Of a stretch of DNA of 64,000 nucleotides, positions 13,601 to 24,185 are shown piece by piece. Made by a program: the position numbers and the translations under genes. Location of the stretch: positions 37,498,426 through 37,562,425 of the forward strand of contig CP136064.1 in the NCBI GenBank assembly GCA_032622095.1, given 5' to 3'. Each line of letters starts with the position of its first letter. The stretch's first letter is position 1. The DNA is from Siphonodentalium dalli (taxonomy: Eukaryota; Mollusca; Scaphopoda; Gadilida; Siphonodentaliidae). The notes under the pieces are model-generated. The model saw only the letters and a list, made by a program, of their open reading frames with translations. It searched no databases and was not told the origin of the DNA.

Positions 13601-16600
13601 TAATAATACTGAGGGAGCTTCTGTGTAAACATATTTTTATATCCAAATCAGAACAATTAAACTAATATACAAATCACGCATATATACAAAATAGAAGTGT
13701 TAATATGTGGAAATGAAGATCAGACAAGCCCTCGGGCTTACAGTGTATATGAAGTCTTCTCCTCGTTGGCTACATGCGTGTCCCTTCCCCAAAACGTGAG
13801 AGAGGGGTATAGCTCAGACGGAAGGGTTGACAATAATGATTTTCAGAAAAATTTAACAGAATTTGAGTTAGGCATGGGAGAAATGGGAAGAAGGTAGTGT
13901 TAGTGGATCTCAGGAGTAAAAAATATGGTTGTATAAAGTAATTGTCATGGTAGGGGGTCAACCACAATAATTACTGCTGTAAACCAGTTTATATCTGTCT
14001 GTTGGAATTAGCTCCACGGTGGTTTCTGTATATAAGATAAATGTACAAATTAGAATTAACCCTTTACCCAACAAACCGGCCATAACCGGCCAAATAAAGC
14101 TTCAACAGCCTAAAATATCTTCGGTCTGTCTCAATAGAACCATACAGATATGGATATCATTGGAACCGGCTCCTTGACCACATTGTGATAGTTACAGTGA
14201 TGCCCTGTGCCAATGCATTCTCTTATATATGCGAGTCGACCATAGGTCGCCTCGCATATATAAGAGAATGCATTGGCCTAAACAAAATCTTTTTTTAACA
14301 CTTTTTACCATTTTTTCTTACATTCTTTAACAATTTTATAATTTTTAATGTGTTAAGCCAATGCATTCTCTTATATATGCGAGGCGACCTATGGTCGACT
14401 CGCATATGTAAGAGAATGCATTGGCACAGGGCCCTTCTGTTGGGTAAAGGGTTAAAGTGGCGTATTTCTCTTATCAGATGAAGTAAAAGCAACTCTGCTC
14501 GTACTATATTTTTTAGTTCATATCCAAATCTAGATGAAATCCCTTGCTAGACTTATGCTTTGTAGTTGTTGGAATCTACTCCAAGTAAAATTTTACATAC
14601 TTAATACTAAGGGGATAAACCTATATGCACCTTAACAATGCGAAAACTCACCTTTAGACTTGCAATTTTCAGAACAATTAGGATGATCATACAGATTCCG
14701 GCGTCTTATTTCATCAATCTGCATGAGCACTGACTGTCTTGTATCACTCCTGGAAATGGTGATACCATTATCACAAGTTTCGTTGCTGATCTCTCCATTG
14801 AAGTACCCATTTGAAACATTTTTCCTAGTAATAGACACCTGAGTACCATACTTCCTTGTTTCATGAATGACTGGAAAAAAATGTATAAACTTGTAGCGAC
14901 ATTCATTCTTCACAATATGATGCCACTGGTATGAATGAAATTTATAGAACCATAGCTACATGTAGCCTTCACGATTGCACCTCTCATTTGGGACAATTCA
15001 TACAATTTATAGCAGTAATGCTGATTAATACCCTATTTCATTGTCCGATGTACCAGAGACAAACAAATTAATGCTTCTCTGACATTTCTAGGAAATTCGA
15101 CTTTTGTCTACATTGAAAGAAACAACTTCAAAAAAGCTTAAGTGAAAAGATATCTACCTTTAAAATAGTTCAGAAATGTATAACTATGACACAATATTTT
15201 CAAACTATAATACTAAGGCACTAGTAACAAATAAGCAACACCCAAAGTATTAAGTGCATAAACAGAAGATCTCCAATGAATCAACAGGTTATAGCAAAAT
15301 TAACAAGTCCATTAATTAGGTCTGGACCCAGATTCTGGTGAGGCCCAAACCTAATATACTGGATGAGTTTTGTAAATTTTGCTTTTAACTGGGTGGTCAA
15401 TCACAATGGCTGTTAACAGTTTACAGCCTTCAAAAACATAAACACACAAAGCTACAAGTGGAATTTCACTATACGAGCCCTCCAACCACTGGGGATGAAC
15501 AAGAAGGACTTTTAGTCGATTCTTTTATTAAGATATTATGCCCTTTGTCCATGGCGGGAATGTTTTCAAATTTTTAACTGAATACCAGCTGTGAATACTA
15601 GTAAATTGTTCATAAGTAGTTACCTATTTCTTTATCCCTTTGAGTGAGATTCTCGTTAAGATTTGAATCATCAGTATCTGAATTGTCAAACACTTCAGAT
15701 TCATCAAGAGGATCAGTAGGGCCATCACTATGAGTTGATCCTGTTAAAATATAGTTTCTGACAGAATAAGATTAAGGTTATTGATTCATAGATAATTATT
15801 TAAAACTTAAAATTATATTCAAACAATATTTATTCAACTCTCAATATTATCATTTACAAATATAATTGACATTATTCAGAAATTAGAATAAGACTATAAT
15901 TTCACCAAAAAAAACACAAAATGAAAGTGTCATGGATGGATAAATGGATGGACGCCAACTCATGGCAATTGTTCAAACTAGACTTTGTCAAGATGAGCTA
16001 ATATATCAACATAAAAATAAATTGAGATTGTCAAATTGATATAGTTTGATTCTCCAAATAATAACTAATTGAGAATTATTTGTTTTAGCAAGATGTAGTT
16101 GTATTCCTGCTTTTGGTCAAAATATTTGACTGAAATAGCCATTAGTTGAAAATTTTCTAACCTTATGGGGGTGTCTGGTTGGAAATTTCCAACACTTTCA
16201 GAGATAATGCTAGTCTAGATGCTAGGATTTTGCAGTTTTACAGGTTCAGGTTTGAAAAAATCTCTCCCATGGGGCTGAGGGCTCCTGGCTCCACCATGGT
16301 GGCCAGACAAAGTCTGCTAATCAATTAACTAATTTTCAATTTGAAAGTCAAGGGGTTGAAATTGGAACTATATGTAAACTTGGGGAATATTTTCTGATTC
16401 AATGATTGTGCATTTGGAAATTCCAAGGTCGACACCACCAACGATGACCCTATAATCACGTCCAGGGGCTGTGTCTGAATCAGTTGCTATTTTTCACCGA
16501 GTGAATATGTGGCATATCATTAATTAATTAATTTAATAGTGTTTGCAGCACAATGTGTTAATCATTAGATTTTCAATAGTTAACAATGTGATTGTGATGC

Positions 16601-19600
16601 AATAACTATATTTATATTATGGTTTTGGTAACCTGTCTTTTGCAAACATGGAAGAACACAGATTTGAATACTCCTGAGGTCTTAATTTGGGTAATATTGA
16701 AGGCTAAACTGAAGGATGAAGTTCCTGTGATCACTGCAGGTTGTTTTTTAGTGAAGGTAAGCATACTTTAACCAGAACCAAATTTATATAGACACTTGTA
16801 TGTGTGAAATTCACTGGTCCAATAGTTTGGCAAAACAATTGCTAACTTCAAAATTTGTGCGTGTGAAGTCCGGTACTAATTCATGTAAGCTATTTGATCA
16901 AGCATAACAGTATTGATTAGTAAACATAATTTTCTTTCCATGATTTACAAAATAATACTTACCACTGGGAGTTGAATGTCCTGTAGTATGAGCTTGATTG
17001 TGATGCTGATCTGCCAATGCTTTGCTGTGTTGCAATATGGATTTAAGGTCTGAAAAAGATTTGGATCATATAGAAGGCAAGGTTACATAGACCTTGTGGC
17101 AAGATCCCCAATCGCTATGGAATACTCACATATATATTAGACTACACTGACACATAATCTTGAATGCTGCACAAGCGCAACTCCCACCATGATAGGGTTA
17201 AATATTATATAAACTGTTTGGTTCAAAGTGAATCACAGATTATGAGAAAATATTTTAGTACAGATAGAGGATTCTACTATTTAGCATTTTTTTTCTTATT
17301 TAGATATTAAAGGCACAAGCGGCGTTCATAGCAGAAATATTCACATTTGTTCAAATCGCCATCAAGAGAAGGAATATTAAAATATATAGAGTTTTGTTCT
17401 TATACCAAACATAATCAGTGCGTAAATAGTATATTGTCATCACTCATCAAGACGCACGATGGTTTACGTAAACAAGAGCCTACTCGTGTTACAGAGGTTG
17501 TGCTTCTGTTTACATAACACAGCACTATTATATAGGTTAATCACACAATAATGATATAAACACTCTTTATCCAGGAAAACAAAAACAAATAACACTATTT
17601 ATGTTAACCATATATGGATCTAAACAAAAGCCAGGTAACATGATGTTTTTTTAATTTTTTTTACATAACAAAGGGAAAACAAGGGATATGCATCTAAGAT
17701 GCTATGTCGAGTTTATTGGCAGTCGAAAAAAACTTCTGCCAATAACTTGGCAATAAGGCCCACACAAGGCCCAAAAAGTCGGACAAACTTGGTTTTCGAA
17801 TTCGTCCGAGACATTGTTGCAAGAGACTCATATATCAAATATTGTTTGACTCAGTTAATATTTAATTGAGTTATCGTGCTAACAGTGAAAAAAATGCTAA
17901 AAATAGACAAACTAAGGCCCATAACTCCTGGGGAAAAAATTCGGACAAAACTGGTTTTTGAACTCGTCCGAGATATTGTTGCAAGAGACTCATATATCAA
18001 ATATGGTTCGAATCAGATAATATTTGATTCAGTTATCGCGCTAACATTAAAAAAATGCTAAAAATAGACAAACTAAGGCCATAACTCTGGGGGAAAAATC
18101 TGGACAAACCTGGTTTTCGAACTTGTTCGAGATATTGTTGCAAGAGACTTATATAATCAAATATGGTTTGAATCAGTTAATATTTTATTGTGTTATCGCG
18201 CCAACGGTGAAAAAAATCAAAAGATGGATAACTCTTGTCAAAAAGTTTGGACGTGACCCATTTTCTACAGGCAGTAAACAGTCATTGGGAGCAACTCACT
18301 TACCAAAAAAAAATTTGAATCCGTTCACAAATGTCAAAGTTATAAGGCATTCATTAGGTCCGATCGCCCGTCCGTTGGCCAACCATCCCTCGTCAAACCA
18401 TAAGTCAAGTTTTTAGCTCAACTTTACTTTGTAAAGTTTGAGCTATTGCCATGGCTTTGTCGTCCGTCGTCCGCGTGTGTGTACGTAAGGCGTCAACAAT
18501 GCAGGCTACAGGTCGTACCTTTGGTCGGATCATTATGAAATTTGTCATTGCTGTTGACATCAACATTTACACCAGAATGATTAATTTTGGGGTCATTCGG
18601 ACAAAAAACATGGCCGCCAGCGGCCATCTTGGATTTCAAAATGTAATCCATTAGCACGGGCCACAGGTCGTACTGTTTGTCTGATCATCATGAAATTTGT
18701 CATGGATGATAATATTGAAATGTAGATGGGAACGAGTAATTTTGGGGTCATTCGGCCAAAAAACATGGCCGCCAGCAGCCATCTTGGATTTTACTCTTTG
18801 TATGACTAAATTATTTAGCACGGGCTGCAGGTCGTACCTTTAGTCTGATCATCATAAAATTTGTCATGGATGTTAACGATGACATGTAGATGGGAACGAC
18901 TCATTTTGGGGTCATTCGGCCGAAAACATGGCCGTCAGCAATCATCTTGAATTTTACTTTTCTCTTCATGTATAGTATTAGACATTCAACTTTCCACATT
19001 GCTAATCGCTCCATTGACTGTAATACATTAAATCATTCCCTTTCCAAGTTGAGCTACAGTGTCATTGACACTTTCATTTATAAACTCGACTAAAAATTTA
19101 TTCTTTCTGTTTATAGCGGCTTTTGACAGAGGTGAATATATTAACAACATACCCACCGCCAATGGCGCTCATATCTTATATCAATGAGTGAGTATTGGGT
19201 ACCCATAAATGAGTCAGTTTTTACCCACCAATCCCATTAACTGTATAAAATTGAATATGTTATATATCATGTGTTATATAAATAAGACAAATAAATATGC
19301 TTAAACTAAACTACGTACTTATCTGAGAGAATGTTCTGAGAATTTTTCCAGTATTGGCATTATTCACTGTGAACACACTGTTGTAAATTTCAGCAAAGCT
19401 GTGGAATGACACGAATGCATGATTGCTGTAAAAAAAAAATTAGAATTATGAGAGGAAATAAATGCTACAAAATTGTCCCAAATCTGTTAGATTCATTGAA
19501 AATAAATATTATGTAGGCATTCCTCACAAGCAGACATTTCCATATCTGGACAATTTACCCATCTGAACATTTATTCACATCACCTTACAAATAAGAAGCA

Positions 19601-21708
19601 ATATATAAGAAATTATGTTTGGAACTGAAACTCAACCCAAAGTGTCAACTCAGCTGATGCAATGTCCTCTAGAAAATCAGATTGCATGGAACCAAACAAA
19701 TTGTGGGGTGAAGGAGAAGATCACTCGATCTATTCGACCATCCCTGGCACAAAGCACCACTCTCTCTACTGCATGAACCATCAAGAGTCTGAATTGTTAA
19801 TCTATTCCTGATAGGGTAGGAGTCTATTTAATTTTATTAATTTGTATACCATTTCGAAGCACTGAGTACGTTTTGTGTAACATTCCCTGCCAATAGATGT
19901 TTTTTCATTTTAAATGGGAAATTACCACAGGGGCCTGTAACGCGTTCCACTGTCTGCCCCCTTTGCACTGCCCATATACGCCGCTTTTATATACGCGCCT
20001 GCTTCAGTTAATGGTAGTATCATAGAGACAAGGGGAACTGTAGATATTCACCGTTTTACCATCGCTCGGTAATCGCACAAATTTAGCCCATCTACTCGAG
20101 TACACTGATGTATCGGCGAAGGATTCATCTTTCAATCAATACCACAAGCTCCCATCAGAACCATTTATATCCATAGCATTTGATAATTTCTTTACCACCT
20201 AATATTTTCTCCGGAGAGCGTAAATTTCCAGTTTGATCCGACTCAGTAGCAATGGCGATTATGTTTCTCTAAATTCACCACCCATGAGTAAATCAATTAT
20301 TAGCCGACAAGAAATCCCTGAGCGCTAGATGTTTAGTTGATCGTTTGACTGATTTTTAATTATAGTAAGCCGGATCAATCCGAAAATTTACGCTCTTCGG
20401 AGACAATATTCTGTGGTTAACAATTTATCAAGTGCTATGTATATGAATGGTTCTGATGGGAGATGTGGTATTGATTGAAAGATGAATTCTTCGCCGATAC
20501 ATCCGTGGATATATCGTTGGCATTACTGGGGTTAATGGGCTAAATTTGTGCGATGGTAAAACGTTGAATATCTACAGTTCCCCTTGTCTCTATGATACTA
20601 CCATTAACGTGAAGCAGGCACATATATAGAAGCGGCGTATATGGGCAGTGCAAAATGGGGCTGACAGTGGAGCGTGTTACAGGCTTCTGTGAACTTACCT
20701 TGCAACATGAATCCAGTGAAATCAAGCCCTGTAGGGTACAAATAAAGAGCGATGAATTTACTTCTGTGTGAACAAAAATACTGTTTTCTGTTAGTCTTGT
20801 AAGGGTTGCAAATTAGAAACCTAGCGCCCTCCCTCTAATTGAGTGTTTGGGCGGGGGGGGCTAGCCCCAGGATTCTCGAAAAGGTCCTCTTCAAAAGTAT
20901 TGAACAAATGATGAATTAGAGTTGAAATTCTATTATCTTACCTTGCTTGGCATAGGAGCTCGTGAACATCTCTTGTCATGTATACTTTGTTCAAACAACA
21001 GATATAGTTGTTTGTATCCCGCGTATAAAACTTAATTCCTCTCTCTGAAGAAAAGTACTTGTCAATATGGAAAATTGAGGAACAGTCTCTGCAACGGAGG
21101 GAACATTTCATCGAAGGCATTGGTCCATTACTTAGAGTGAATACAGTGCAGGAAACTGGTTGGCGCAGTTGGTTCAGGGAACCACCACATTTTAAACAAT
21201 CTTGTGTTGGTGGAACAAGGAATTTGAGGTATGAACATCCATATTTCTCACTGGCATGAAGAAGCAGGTCCAGCATATAGACTTTATTATCAGTGAAATG
21301 TGCAGTTAGTGAGTTGTCTGATAATGCAGTAATCAACTGCTTAGTATCTGAGAAGGTCAATTGTTGACTGGAATTTGAGTTGATAATATTTTGTATCAGG
21401 GTTACTCTTTGTGGAAACTTTACAGGCACATGTGACATGGCAAAACATAAGTTTACTGTGTTTAACAATCCAATCTCTTCACTCACACTATCAACACTTC
21501 TTCTTTGTATTTTGGCAGACTGGCTGGTGGATGGGGATAAAAACTCATGAGCAGATGGAAGAACACTAGCTGGTGAAGACATAAAGGCCACATTTAAGTC
21601 AATATTGTGAACTGGTGATTCCACAAAAGCATCATTCAATTTCCTTTTGGCAGAGATTTTTTTTTTCGGAGTCCTAGATATGTCACGAAAAGTTTTACGA
21701 ACAGACAT
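7689..21708 (-). CDS. KDZ-family (Kyakuja-Dileera-Zisupton) transposase-like gene, nine exons, 761 aa
   Basis: Minus-strand exons: 21708-20942, 19425-19319, 17049-16963, 15740-15624, 14870-14652, 13345-13118, 12695-12597, 9553-9382 and 8178-7689. All introns have GT/AG ends and consistent phase, and the exons total 2,286 nt (762 codons with stop). The N-terminus is basic (residues 1-25). C171/C174 and C202/C206/C209 form a CxC5-like cysteine cluster, followed by the exon-2 segment SNHAFVSFHSFAEIYN. Exon 6 (about 433-508) is a CxC6-like cluster with GC, DGCW and FCADHH. The C-terminal part has GGGHIMYFDP, YDNIC (D638), an NH-x4-C stretch (H678, C683) and EQTFSWFSRF (E703), matching the end of the KDZ catalytic domain. 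Where relatives commonly have a DRFHF motif, this copy reads DRLRI. Whether it is a live transposase or a domesticated host gene cannot be decided here; long repeat-filled introns favour a resident host locus. Start ATG at 21708 is the first in a long open first exon. Confidence 0.8.
9041..9055. repeat. Poly-C tract in KDZ intron
   Basis: A run of about 13 C followed by GCCC, in the intron between exons 8 and 9. Likely a slippage-prone low-complexity tract with no apparent function. Confidence 0.6.
10791..12379. mobile_element. Tandem-repeat element with palindromic ends, copy 1 (KDZ intron 7)
   Basis: One end has the hairpin AGTGTCA-A-TGACACT (10793-10807) followed by TAGCTCAACTTG. The other ends in a longer hairpin TAGCTCAAACTTTAC / GTAAAGTTGAGCTA (12347-12378), preceded by an (AC)n stretch. 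Between them are about nine units of roughly 150 bp carrying AAGATGGCCGC, CCAAAATGACTCGTTCCC, CATGACAAATT and GTACGACCTGTAGCCC. Two unit subtypes alternate. The same family sits inverted at 18.4 kb. End hairpins without flanking long TIRs suggest a Helitron-like or similar replicative non-autonomous element; the class is uncertain. Confidence 0.65.
14056..14455. mobile_element. piggyBac-type MITE with nested palindromes
   Basis: TTAA at 14056-14059 and 14452-14455 flanks 14-bp inverted repeats CCCTTTACCCAACA (14060-14073) and TGTTGGGTAAAGGG (14438-14451), the TTAA target and CCC start expected of piggyBac-type elements. Inside, a hairpin of about 66 bp beginning CCAATGCATTCTC occurs twice, as inverted copies around an AT-rich spacer. 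The element is 400 bp, has no coding capacity, and lies in the KDZ intron between exons 5 and 6. Confidence 0.85.
15921..16002. mobile_element. Short remnant of the TAGCTCAA-hairpin family
   Basis: The stretch contains GAAAGTGTCATGG, GGATGGACG, CATGGCAATTGTTCAAAC and AAGATGAGCTAAT. These match both ends of the element at 10.8-12.4 kb with the tandem core missing. Likely a decayed internally deleted copy. Confidence 0.4.
17450..17694. mobile_element. Dispersed AT-rich element, copy A, left fragment
   Basis: Shares phrases with 23.8-24.2 kb: GTAAACAAGAG, GTGCTTCTGTTTA, ATGATATAAAC followed by a CTCTTTAT motif. The copy breaks off near 17,694 and resumes at about 19,087, so later repeats were inserted into it. 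Confidence 0.55.
17695..18413. repeat. About 160-bp tandem repeat, three copies
   Basis: Units at about 17,781, 17,940 and 18,103 share CGGACAAAC, TGGTTTTCGAA, CGTCCGAGA, ATTGTTGCAAGAGACT and AAAATAGACAAACTAAGGCC. The AAGGCCATAACTCTG phrase resembles repeats I recall as common in bivalve genomes. Small open frames here are repeat artefacts. Confidence 0.6.
18414..19075. mobile_element. Tandem-repeat element with palindromic ends, copy 2 (inverted)
   Basis: Opens with the hairpin TAGCTCAACTTTAC...GTAAAGTTTGAGCTA and closes with GAGCTACAGTGTCATTGACACT, the ends of the element at 10.8-12.4 kb in reverse order. It has about three core units instead of about nine. It lies in the KDZ intron between exons 2 and 3. 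Confidence 0.65.
19087..19178. mobile_element. Dispersed AT-rich element, copy A, right fragment
   Basis: CTTTCTGTTTATAGCGGC and CATACCCACCGCCAATGGCG match 24,100-24,180 of the uninterrupted copy. It is the distal part of the copy starting at 17,450. Confidence 0.55.
19920..20702. mobile_element. Large fold-back element
   Basis: Two arms of about 325-333 bp (19,920-20,243 and 20,370-20,702) are inverted copies, moderately diverged, around a 126-bp spacer. Matching phrases include GCCTGTAAC, CACTGCCCATATACGCCGC, GAGACAAGGGGAACTGTAG, CACAAATTTAGCCCAT and GAGCGTAAATTT. No coding capacity. It lies in the first KDZ intron. Confidence 0.75.
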
Positions 21709-22681
21709 TGTTTGGCCAACAACACGAATAATAATTAGATTAATGGCATAAAACTGTTTGATAGTTGTTTTAATAAAACCATTGATTTCAGTTGCATAAA
21801 TATCATGCCAATGAAAGTTATTAACTCCAGATTACTCGGTTAATCTGTGTCTTTTTAACAGGTTTAAAATGATAGGCTTATCTTCATTATTAATGCTCAT
21901 TAACTTAATCCTCATTGCTGGGATATCACTGGATAACAGTATCACCTTATTGTGAAGATTTGTGGATTAGTCACCATAAATTATAGTATAAACATGAACA
22001 GATTATCCAATTCTCCTTAATTAGTAATGCTGAACCCGCCAAAATGGTTTCCCCAAGAACTCATACAGAATATAGTCTGCTAAATAAAACATTCTAAGCA
22101 TTCATTTCATTATATTGCTTTTTGTTTTAGTTTATGTAAAATGTACCAGTTATGATAAATACATATGGTTTTGTTACACTATTATCAAGGCTATTTAACA
22201 TATATTTGTTGGTGTATTTAAGATTCATCAGCCATGCCAGATTGGGCTTCAGCCATGTAGCAAAACTTCATGTCTACTAACTTTATGCCTATTTTCAAAC
22301 TGATTGATGACCTTTTTACTTCATAAAAATCTATTTTGCCACCGTTGCAAAAATAACAATAAGTAGCATCCTGAAAATCACAAGACTGCAATTTAGAAAA
22401 AGAGAGGTAATTTTGGCAGATTTCGAATTCAACGTTGGTTCATCAAAATAGCTAAATCAGTATGTAAGCTTATAGGCAATTAAAGCACCAACCAAATGAG
22501 CAATTTTTTACAGATAAAATACTCATTGCTGTCAAATCAATCTGTCTAAATATAGTATTTTTTGTGTACGGTCGACGATCCCTAGACACGACTTTAAGGA
22601 GACCTTAATGTCATGCGAATGTGTATATCTAGGGAAATTCCCATTTATATGTATAACGTACCTCTCTCACTGATCACAAAT

Positions 22682-22896
22682 ACAGTAATGCCCTAAGTAA
22701 TCGACCTCTCAACCAAAGCAGAATTATGGGTAACTTTTCAGGATTTAGTCGGAAATATGGCTTGTTGCCATTCATAGGAAAGCTCTCACTGAGAGCTTTC
22801 CGATGAATGGCAACAAGCCATATTTCCGACTAAATCCTGCAAAGTTACCCATAATTCTGCTTTGGTTGAGAGGTCGATTACTTAGGGCATTACTGT
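22682..22896. mobile_element. Near-perfect 215-bp palindrome (hairpin MITE)
   Basis: From ACAGTAATGCCCTAAG to the inverted CTTAGGGCATTACTGT with essentially no loop; arms of about 107 bp meet at GAGAGCTTTCC. Only a few bases differ between arms, implying recent origin or gene conversion. No obvious target duplication beyond a possible TA. Confidence 0.8.
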
Positions 22897-23812
22897 GTGT
22901 ATAACTTGGCTGATTTAACCCAATGTTTGCTACTGTGAAAGGTCAATTAGAATTTTCCTCATTGCGCTTAAGTAAAATAAGACATTTCTTATTGCACCTA
23001 AGCGAAATTACATCTCTCATTCTTATTGCGCTTAAGTGCAATTAATATCTCCAACACGAGATCACCCATCTGTGCAAATATACTTAATAGTGAGTGTATT
23101 TGATCATCATAGACTACAGACGTAGCCAGCTAGGCATGCACAGTAGAAGGCTACAGAAAGCTGCATCCGGTTACAGCTGGTAGTCACTAACTATTGTACC
23201 GCCACTCCGAACTTGGAATGTGGCTGATAGATAATATTATACTGGCATAATGTTGGCATTATGTTATATATGTGATTTTATCTCGTTTTCTAAATCGGCA
23301 TATGCAAACAAGATATAATTGTATATATTTTTACGAAATAAGTTTAATTATTCACCAAACATTGGTCATAGTCTCATAGATATAAATTATCTAATTTGAT
23401 ACCAACAAAATGGGAATGACAATTATGTGTCCCCAGTTAGCAGTATTAAAAATTATCTCCTGAAAAGAAATTCTCCTATCAGAATCGAAGTACAATGTTT
23501 AAGTGATAGTCACCATTCATTTTCCTGGCCGCTGTAGCTTCCTGCTGCGCATGTCTTATAAGTCACAGCCGGCTACAGCTTTTTTTTGCTACACTCAGTA
23601 GAATCCAAATAGGCCTACGCATGGACAGTCACCAGGTCACAAATAAATTCCACCAATTGCACTATGGACTACACCATTTGAATTATAGGGTGTTTATGTA
23701 ATGTGGCTAATTGTACTTAAAGACATGTTATGGACTTGTTCAGGTGTGTGAAACTGATAAATTAGTACCCAGTCATTTATGCCAACTCTGGAATTTCTAA
23801 TAACTACTAATT
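22897..23812. repeat. Non-coding with a short CGCTTAAG minisatellite
   Basis: At about 22,960-23,050 the phrase TTATTGCGCTTAAGT recurs three times (CATTGCGCTTAAGTAAAAT, TTGCACCTAAGCGAAATT, TTGCGCTTAAGTGCAATT). The rest shows no exon. Confidence 0.4.
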
Positions 23813-24185
23813 AGACGTACGATGTTGTACGTAAACAAGAGACTGCTCGTGTTACAGAAGTTGTGCTTCTGTTTATATAACACAGTGCAATTATATTGGT
23901 TAACACACACAAATGATATAAACGCTCTTTATTATTTCCATATCAGGAAAACCTTAACAAATAACGCTCTTTGTGTTTACCATATCCGGACAGGAAACGT
24001 AACGTTTTTGCTTTCGTTTACACAACAAAATGGGGAAATGACAATAACATACTTTTTATGCCATATTTCTGATTGACATAAGAACAAAGGCTCTATATTT
24101 TTACTAATCCTTCTGTTTATGGCGGTTTTGGACAGATGTGATTATTTTAACAGCATACCCACCACCAACGCCGCCCGTATCTTTA
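23813..24185. mobile_element. Dispersed AT-rich element, copy B (uninterrupted)
   Basis: Aligns with 17,450-17,694 plus 19,087-19,178. It carries two ATAAACGCTCTTT-type motifs at about 23,917 and 23,961. No coding capacity and no clear terminal repeats, so the class is unknown. Confidence 0.5.
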
